Below, piece after piece: positions 58,512-64,000 of a stretch of 64,000 nt of DNA. The notes beneath the pieces were generated by a model, which was not told the origin of the DNA, made no database searches, and was given only the letters and a program-made list of their open reading frames with translations. The translations under genes were made by a program, and so were the position numbers. Positions within the stretch are counted from its first letter, which is position 1, and every line of letters starts with the position of its first letter. Source of the DNA: CAWATZ01 sp963784995 (lineage in GTDB: Bacteria; Planctomycetota; Planctomycetia; Gemmatales; Gemmataceae); NCBI GenBank assembly GCA_963784995.1, contig CAWATZ010000002.1:992001-1056000 (forward strand). Direction: 5' to 3'.

Positions 58512-58591
58512 GGGAGGAGACTACACTCCGGCTCCGCCTACGTTCCGTTCCCTCCCTGCGACCTCCGCTTCAGGCTCCGCTCGACCTGACC

Positions 58592-59441
58592 TTACTTGGT
58601 AGGAACTCGGGCCAGCCGGAGCCCCAGGATGCCGTGCCGGTCCGACGGGCGCGCCCCTGCCGCGGTCCGACGCCAGGCAGCTGGAGCCGTAGCCGCGCCA
58701 GCTGCCGCCCCGGCTCACCCGGGAAGGGCCTGCGTCGTAGAGATCCTCACACCACTCCCAGACGTTCCCGTGCATGTCATACAGCCCCAGACGATTCGGC
58801 TGGTACGAACCCACCCGCGTAGGACGGGCCAGGTACGGGCCCTTATTGCCCTTCCCCGCCGGATGCTTGCCGTTGAAGTTCGCTGCGCTGGAGGAAAGAT
58901 CGTTGCTGGGTGCGGCCAGGTAGAAGTGGAAGGCACAGTCTTCCTTGAAAACAGGCCCTCCTCGACAGGAATACTCCCACTCCGCCTCGGTCGGCAAGCG
59001 GTACGTCCAGCCACCAGCCGTTTTTTCCCGGGCGTTGAGCCTGGCGAGGAACTCCTGGCAATCCTTCCAGGAGACGCTTTCGACCGGGAATTGTGCCAGC
59101 TCTGCCTCGGCAATGTCCCGGACCCTGTCCTGGCCCCGCCCCTCGCGGGAAAACCAGCTCGGGTTGGGGCCCATCAGCATCAGCCATTGCTCCTGGGTGA
59201 CCGGGTCAGCGCCCAGGTAGAAGTCGTGCGCAATGGCGACCGCGCGGTCGCCGGGTTTGCCGCCCCCACCGCCCATCCAGAACGTGCCGCGGGGGACCAG
59301 CACCAGGTCCATGCCCAGGCTGTTGCGCAAGCGCGGCTGGCGGAAGAGGGCGGCCCGCTGGGGCTGGCCCTGCTCCTCCAGCCAGTCGGCGTAGATCGGC
59401 CAGGAACTCACGTCGCTGAGGAACGCTTCTTCGGGGGTCAT
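58592..59441 (-). pseudogene. SUMF1-like protein with TIGR02996-like N-terminus, frame break near the end
   Basis: I chose the ATG at 59441 (MTPEEAFLSDVSSWPIYADW). The first 40 residues (SDVSSWPIYADWLEEQGQPQ) resemble the TIGR02996 module. The SUMF1/formylglycine-enzyme-like fold follows, with LVLVPRGTFWMGGGGGKPGD, VESVSWKDCQEFLARLNARE, YRLPTEAEWEYSCRGGPVFK, GLYDMHGNVWEWCEDLYDAG and RVSRGGSWRGYGSSC. The normal ending SDRHGILGLRLARVPTK lies in another frame (after about 58645, stop at 58592-58594), so one base is off. In the frame as read, the protein would end in an unrelated 30-residue tail. Function is not certain; the module is common in planctomycetes. Confidence 0.8.
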
Positions 59442-59454
59442 GCAAACGGCCTCG

Positions 59455-60129
59455 TCAATCCTTCCCCTCCACCGCCGCCGGCCGGTGGCGGACAATCTCG
59501 CCCTCAACCAGGTACACGACGTCCTCCGCGATGTTGGTCGCATGGTCGGCGATGCGCTCCAGGTGGCGGGTGGCCGAGAACAGCGACAGGCCCGGCTCGA
59601 CCTTGTCCGGCGCGCTTTGCATCAGCGGCACCAGCTCCGCGATGATGTCGTGGTTGAGGCGGTCCACCTCGTCGTCCAGCCGGCAGACCCGGCGAGCGGC
59701 GCGCGTGTCCAGGTTGACGAAGGCGTCCAGGCTCTGGCGGACCATCGAGGTCGTCAGGTCGGTCATGGCTTGCAGCTTTTCGGGGATGTGAATGGGCGGC
59801 AGGCTGGCCAGGTGGACCACGCGCTCGGCGATGTCCTCGGCCAGGTCGGCCATGCGCTCCAGGTCGGTGTTGATCTTCATCGCGGCGGCGATGCGGCGCA
59901 GGTCGATGGCCACCGGCTGATGCAGCGCCAGCGTCTTCAGGGCCGCTTCCTCGACGTGGTTTTCTTCCTGATCGATCTGCCCATCGCCGGCGATCACCTC
60001 GCGGGCCAGGGCCACGTCGCGGTTCTGCAACGCCCGCACCGCCTTGTTGATCGCCTCCTCCACCAGCGACGCCTCCGTCAGGAGCTCGCGCTGCAGATTG
60101 TCCAGGTCACGCTGCAGGTGTTTGGCCAT
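59455..60129 (-). CDS. phoU: Phosphate-specific transport accessory regulator PhoU, 224 aa
   Basis: I chose the ATG at 60129 (MAKHLQRDLDNLQRELLTEA), with GAGGGAG upstream. Two PhoU repeats are visible, each with E/D-rich helices: LVEEAINKAVRALQNRDVAL, and the metal-binding IAAAMKINTDLERMADLAED with the mirror LFSATRHLERIADHATNIAE. PhoU helps the Pst transporter and the PhoR sensor to turn off phosphate-starvation genes. It is the last gene of pstC-pstA-pstB-phoU. Between pstB and phoU lies a palindromic repeat. Confidence 0.95.
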   Translation of the reverse strand: MAKHLQRDLDNLQRELLTEASLVEEAINKAVRALQNRDVALAREVIAGDGQIDQEENHVEEAALKTLALHQPVAIDLRRIAAAMKINTDLERMADLAEDIAERVVHLASLPPIHIPEKLQAMTDLTTSMVRQSLDAFVNLDTRAARRVCRLDDEVDRLNHDIIAELVPLMQSAPDKVEPGLSLFSATRHLERIADHATNIAEDVVYLVEGEIVRHRPAAVEGKD

Positions 60130-60157
60130 CGCTCCCTCATTCTCCCCTCTCCCCGCT

Positions 60158-60220
60158 GTGTTAGCCCGACGCGCCAGCGAGGGACAAACCAAGACCCTCG
60201 CTGGCGCGTCGGGCTAACAC
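60158..60220. repeat. Perfect 26-bp inverted repeat, GTTAGCCCGACGCGCC family
   Basis: Bases 60158-60183 and 60195-60220 are exact reverse complements with an 11-nt loop. The flanks (CTCCCCTCTCCCCGC before, GCGGGGGAGTGGGGAG after) pair further, imperfectly, and share words with the CCCCTCTCCC family. It lies between pstB and phoU and would shape the operon's RNA. Confidence 0.85.
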
Positions 60221-60243
60221 GCGGGGGAGTGGGGAGAAAAACG

Positions 60244-61167
60244 TTATCCAAATCGTCCCGTGATGTAGTCCTGCGTGTCCTTCACCTTGGGATTGGTGAA
60301 CAGCACGTTGGTCGGCCCGTACTCGATCACGTGGCCCATGTACATGAACGCCACGTAGTCGCTGGTCCGGCCCGCCTGCTGCATGTTGTGCGTCACGATC
60401 AGGACGGAATAGTCCCCCTTCAGCTCCAGGATCAGGTCCTCGATCTTGCCCGTGGCGATCGGATCCAGGGCCGAGCAGGGCTCGTCCAGCAGCAGCACCT
60501 CCGGCTCGCTGGCGATGGCCCGGGCAATGCACAGCCGCTGCTGCTGGCCGCCCGAGAGCGTCAGGCCGCTTTCGTGCAAGCGGTCCTTGACTTCGTCCCA
60601 CAGCGCCGCACCCCGCAAACTGCGCTCGCAGACCTCGGCCAGGATGCGCCGATCGCGGATGCCGTCGATCCGCAAGGGATAGACGACGTTCTCGTAAATG
60701 CTCATCGGAAACGGGTTCGGTTTCTGGAAGACCATCCCCATCCGCTTGCGCAGCTGGATCACGTCCACCGCCTTGCCGTAGATCGAATCGCCGTTCAGGC
60801 GCATGTCGCCCTGGGAGCGGACGCCATCGACCAGGTCATTGAGGCGGTTGACCGAGCGCAGCAGCGTGGACTTGCCGCAGCCGGACGGACCGATCAAAGC
60901 GGTGATCTTGCCCTGGGGGATCTTCAAGGTGATGTCGAACAGGGCCTGCTTGGGGCCGTACCAGAGGTTGAACTGCTCGACGTCCACCACGGCGGTTTCG
61001 CCGGCCAGGGCGGCGTGGGTCCAGGTTTCCGTCTTCTCGCCGCGGAGGATCGCCTGGACCTGGCCGTCGATCCGTTCCGCGCCCGGCGGCACGGCCGGTC
61101 CCGCCGGGCTGACGTCGCCGGGAGCCTGGGTCCTTTGCAAGGCGGCAGCATCCATGAACGAGCCCAT
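60244..61167 (-). CDS. pstB: Phosphate ABC transporter ATP-binding protein, 307 aa
   Basis: Walker A is IGPSGCGKSTLLRSVNRLND, the signature LTLSGGQQQRLCIARAIASE, Walker B LLLDEPCSALDPIATGKIED, and the H-loop IVTHNMQQAGRTSDYVAFMY. The words VFQKPNPFPMSIYENVVYPL and VCERSLRGAALWDEVKDRLH are specific for PstB. The protein carries an N-terminal extension of about 60 residues compared with the usual 250-260, rich in alanine and proline. The ATG at 61167 has GAGAGGG upstream; another ATG four codons later is possible. It lies between pstA and phoU. Confidence 0.96.
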   Translation of the reverse strand: MGSFMDAAALQRTQAPGDVSPAGPAVPPGAERIDGQVQAILRGEKTETWTHAALAGETAVVDVEQFNLWYGPKQALFDITLKIPQGKITALIGPSGCGKSTLLRSVNRLNDLVDGVRSQGDMRLNGDSIYGKAVDVIQLRKRMGMVFQKPNPFPMSIYENVVYPLRIDGIRDRRILAEVCERSLRGAALWDEVKDRLHESGLTLSGGQQQRLCIARAIASEPEVLLLDEPCSALDPIATGKIEDLILELKGDYSVLIVTHNMQQAGRTSDYVAFMYMGHVIEYGPTNVLFTNPKVKDTQDYITGRFG

Positions 61168-61172
61168 CCCTC

Positions 61173-62909
61173 TCAGAAATGGCCTACCTGATGGCGTCGG
61201 CGCAGGCGTGCGCGAATCCGCATGGCGGCCAGGTTAAGAGCGAATATCAGGAAGATCAGCAGCAGGGTGGTCGTGAACACCATCGGCCGGGCCGCCTCGC
61301 TATCGGGGTTTTGCAGGCCCACGTCGTAGACGTGGAAGCCCAGGTGCATGAAACTCCGGTCCGGGTGGACAAACGGAAAGACCGTGTCCACCGGCAAATC
61401 CTGGGCGAGGTTCTTGGCGCCGACCAGCATCAGCGGTGCGACCTCACCCGCTCCCCGGGCCATCGCCAGGATCATCCCCGTCAGGATGCCCGGCAGCGCT
61501 CGCGGCAGCACGATCCGCCAGATCGTCTGCCACTTGCTGGCGCCGCAAGCGTAAGAGCCCTCGCGCATCGACCGCGGCACCGCTGCCAGGGCCTCCTCCG
61601 TCGCCACGATGACCACCGGCAGGGTCAGCAGGGCCAGCGTCAGGGAGGCCCAGAGCAGGCCGCCCTTGCCGTAGGTGGCGTTGTCCTCGCCGCCGGCCGC
61701 CTTGCGGGCCTGGAAGAACAGCGGATCGATCAGGTCGCCGCCCACAATGTAACAGAAGAATCCCAGTCCGAAGACCCCAAAAACGATGCTGGGCACCCCC
61801 GCCAGGTTGTTGATGCTGATCCGCACCAGGCTGATTATGAACCCGCTTTTGGCATACTCCCGCAAATACAGCGCTGCCAGCACCCCAAACGGCACCACCG
61901 CCAGCGACATCAGGATGGTCATGACCGTGGTGCCCCACAGGGCCGGGAAGATGCCGCCCTCGCGGTTGCTGTTGCGCGGCTCGGCGCTGACAAATTCCCA
62001 CCAGCGGGACAGGTAAATGCCCAGTTTCTGCCAGGACGACAGCTGATTGGCCGGATACGCCCGGTCAATGTCGCCCAGGTCCAGGATGCGGGTTTCCCCC
62101 TGGGCGGTGGCCAGCACCAGCTGATAGCGCTTGTTTTCTCGGTTCAGCGCGGCGATCTGTTCCTCATAGCCCCGGGCCTCCGCGGCCGTCGCCTCGATCG
62201 TTTCCTGCCCCGCCTTCCGGGCGGCCTCCGCGGCCTCCGTGGGCCGGCCCTGATCCAGTTCTGCCTGAGCGGCCGCCAGGCGGGCCTTTTCCACGCGCCG
62301 ATTGATCTGGCCGATGTCGTCCCGGCCGATCTTCTCGCGCTGCCGGACAGTCCGCAGCACGGCCGGGTGATGCTTCTGGTACAGCGCCCAGGCCTCGGCC
62401 GGGTCGGTCGTCACCTCTTCGCCGTCCTTCCGGAAGCCCTGGAGGATGCCGTAAAATCGGCCGTCGGTGGTCAGCCGCTCGACCACCAGGGCCCACTTCG
62501 GCCGCTCCTCGCTGGCAACGCTGGCGTCGTCAACCCAGCGATGCGATTCGCGGTCAACGTCGAAGTTGCCCTTGCGGAACAGCCGCCGCTGGGAGGGCGC
62601 GGCGAGCCGGGGGCGTGAGCCCCCGGATTCGGCGGAATCCGGGGGCTCACGCCCCCGGCTCGCCTCTGCTGACTCCTCGCGAACAATCTCTCCCATGACC
62701 CAGGTCTTGCCGTCGCGCAAGGTGACCTCGACCACCGGCTGGGGCCAGAAGGTGGCGACCCCCTGAATGACCACCAGCAGCAGCAAACCGGCGATCATGA
62801 CCACGCACGTGGCCAGGGCGCCGCCGGTCAAGAACACCAGCGGCTGACCGTGGGCCAGGAGCGAGCTGCGGGCCTTGGAGGGGAGTCCCGGTGCGGGTGG
62901 CATGGTCAT
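61173..62909 (-). CDS. pstA: Phosphate ABC transporter permease PstA with long periplasmic insert, 578 aa
   Basis: The ATG at 62909 overlaps the pstC stop (ATGA). A first membrane segment lies at about residues 26-52. An insert of about 250 residues follows, with a coiled coil (RRVEKARLAAAQAELDQGRP; AARKAGQETIEATAAEARGY). The permease core begins near residue 330 (WGTTVMTILMSLAVVPFGVL) with family words NLAGVPSIVFGVFGLGFF and MREGSYACGASKWQTIWRIV. This large insert makes it twice the length of Escherichia coli PstA; similar long forms exist in planctomycetes. Codons about 82-103 are made of a perfect palindrome (62601-62664), an apparent in-frame insertion. Confidence 0.93.
   Translation of the reverse strand: MTMPPAPGLPSKARSSLLAHGQPLVFLTGGALATCVVMIAGLLLLVVIQGVATFWPQPVVEVTLRDGKTWVMGEIVREESAEASRGREPPDSAESGGSRPRLAAPSQRRLFRKGNFDVDRESHRWVDDASVASEERPKWALVVERLTTDGRFYGILQGFRKDGEEVTTDPAEAWALYQKHHPAVLRTVRQREKIGRDDIGQINRRVEKARLAAAQAELDQGRPTEAAEAARKAGQETIEATAAEARGYEEQIAALNRENKRYQLVLATAQGETRILDLGDIDRAYPANQLSSWQKLGIYLSRWWEFVSAEPRNSNREGGIFPALWGTTVMTILMSLAVVPFGVLAALYLREYAKSGFIISLVRISINNLAGVPSIVFGVFGLGFFCYIVGGDLIDPLFFQARKAAGGEDNATYGKGGLLWASLTLALLTLPVVIVATEEALAAVPRSMREGSYACGASKWQTIWRIVLPRALPGILTGMILAMARGAGEVAPLMLVGAKNLAQDLPVDTVFPFVHPDRSFMHLGFHVYDVGLQNPDSEAARPMVFTTTLLLIFLIFALNLAAMRIRARLRRRHQVGHF
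62601..62664. repeat. Perfect 30-bp palindrome inside pstA coding sequence
   Basis: Bases 62601-62630 and 62635-62664 are exact reverse complements around a 4-nt loop. Each arm contains a smaller hairpin (CCGGGGGCGTGAGCCCCCGG). In pstA it reads RGREPPDSAESGGSRPR, unlike the surrounding protein. It keeps the frame. Confidence 0.92.
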
Positions 62910-64000
62910 AGCTGGTACGCCCTCCGGCGGAATCGGAGGCGAACCACCTCCGCCACGGTGTTGAGCACGAACGTGATGGCAAACAGCAACAGCGCGGCCA
63001 GGAACAGGGTCCGGTAATGGCCGCTGTCGCGCACGGCGTCCGGCAGCTCGGTGGCCAGGTTGGCGGACAGGGTGCGGAAACCGTTGAAGACGTTCAGCTC
63101 CAGCAGAGGCGTATTGCCGGCGGCCATCAGCACGATCATCGTCTCCCCCACGGCCCGGCCCAGGCCGATCATCACCGCAGAGAATAAGCCGCTCAGAGCT
63201 GTTGGGACGATGACGCGCACCGCCGTCTGCCAGGGCGTCGCCCCACAGCCCAGCGAGGCCGAGCGCAGCGTCTGGGGCACCACCGCCAGGGCATCCTCGG
63301 CCAGAGTATAGACGATCGGGATGATGGCAAAACCCATCATGAAGCCGACCACCAGGGCATTGCGCTGGTCGTACAGACCCAGGAAGGAATCGCGCGGATC
63401 GAGCCGCACCAGGGTCAGCAGCCCCGCCGCGGCCAGCGACAGCAGACAGACCGCGACCGCCAGACCCAGGAACTTGGCCAGGTCAACGCTGGCCACGGCC
63501 AGCCGGCCCCAGCCGCGGGTCCAGAGCCGCAGCGCGGAACTGAGCGCCGAGCTCGGCCAGGAAGAGGACCAGCAGGGTCGCGACCGGCAGCAGCAGCAGG
63601 AACCAGCCGGGCAGAGCGCTGCCCCGGCTGCGGTTGTTGAGCCAACCTTTCAGGTCGCCGGCAAACAGCAGCCATTCCACCAGCCAGCCCAGGGCCGGGG
63701 CCGCCAGCACGCCCAGCGGCAGGACCAGGCACAGGAAGCCGAAATGGAACCGCTGCAACCGCAAGGTCCACTTCTCGGGCAGCAGTTGCCAGAGATAGGC
63801 CCCCAGCAAAAAGCACCCCGGCAGGGTGAGGAAACCAGCCAGCACGGCCGGCAGCAGCCGATCGACGAACGGGGCCAGGATCAGGCCGGCCAGGAAACCC
63901 AGGACCACGCTGGGCAAGCTGGCCATCATCTCGATAGCCGGCTTGACCACTGCCCGGGTCCGCGGATGCAAGAACTCGCTGGTGTAAATGGCCGCCAGCA
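62906..64000 (-). CDS. pstC: Phosphate ABC transporter permease PstC, C-terminal part (runs off the window), one frame break
   Basis: Reading from the window edge, the frame has the PstC words AAIYTSEFLHPRTRAVVKPA, then IEMMASLPSVVLGFLAGL. A long hydrophobic insert (about four segments) then separates the two halves of the permease. At about 63535 one base is lost or gained, and the frame that ends at 62906 continues with FIG-type permease words: NALVVGFMMGFAIIPIVYTL, then EDALAVVPQTLRSASLGCGA and the loop SVMIGLGRAVGETMIVLMAA-like GLGRAVGETMIVLMAAGN. The stop overlaps the pstA start. The 5' part lies outside. The frame break in a usually needed operon suggests sequence error. Confidence 0.9.

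Noticed and set aside
59440..61191. Plus-strand open frame of about 580 codons opposite phoU and pstB
   Set aside because: phoU and pstB are certain; the plus frame is their mirror.

Overview
This is a GC-rich window of a planctomycete chromosome, most likely Gemmataceae or a near relative. The support is the combination of families: a DUF1549/DUF1553 cytochrome (PSCyt type) paired with a DUF1501 protein, short DUF1559-type pseudopilins, many Ser/Thr kinases (one with a zinc ribbon and about 21 WD40 repeats, one with FHA), an ECF sigma factor coupled to a kinase, SUMF1-type proteins, TIGR02996-like N-terminal modules, and a DUF1080 protein. The species cannot be named from sequence alone.

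Layout. 1-309: start of a DevB/HlyD-like membrane fusion protein. 648-3522: a membrane protein, then a broken enolase-superfamily gene against a broken kinase. 3870-8874: a zinc-ribbon membrane protein, a DUF1111 dihaem cytochrome, a SUMF1-like exported protein and a monohaem exported protein. 9520-13227: an unusual group made of a winged-helix protein, a P-loop ATPase, an FtsK C-terminal fragment and a convergent membrane kinase. 13623-14250: tRNA-Ser(GGA) and ribH. 14478-15915: a broken sensor. 16468-19920: three tandem pseudopilins. 20040-25072: the DUF1501/PSCyt pair. 25306-30073: a TMEM43-like/LRR fusion, a zinc-ribbon membrane protein and a DUF1080 protein. 30193-31927: DGPF protein plus ECF42-type sigma factor. 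32019-34413: small SUKH-like, macro-domain and unknown proteins. 34451-38973: an exported protein and an ECF sigma/kinase/membrane-protein operon. 39347-44974: DHH phosphoesterase, O-antigen-ligase-like polymerase, DUF4416 and DUF4058. 45283-47467: metallo-beta-lactamase-fold protein and UDP-sugar pyrophosphorylase. 48075-53971: two large kinases. 54086-56749: gene fragments and a broken flavin monooxygenase. 56995-58511: manC-ruvX. 58592-59441: SUMF1-like protein. 59455-64000: pstC-pstA-pstB-phoU.

Two features colour the whole window. First, at least twelve recognisable genes carry one-base or two-base frame breaks, including pstC, which is odd for a working phosphate operon. Part of this may be sequence or assembly error, so every 'pseudogene' below should be read with that in mind. 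Second, long perfect palindromes of several families lie between genes. Two lie in frame inside genes (pstA and the O-antigen-ligase-like gene).

The most interesting items are a shape-conserved leader hairpin at constant distance from all three pseudopilin starts, the winged-helix/ATPase/FtsK/kinase group, the palindromes inside coding sequence, and the TMEM43-LRR fusion.
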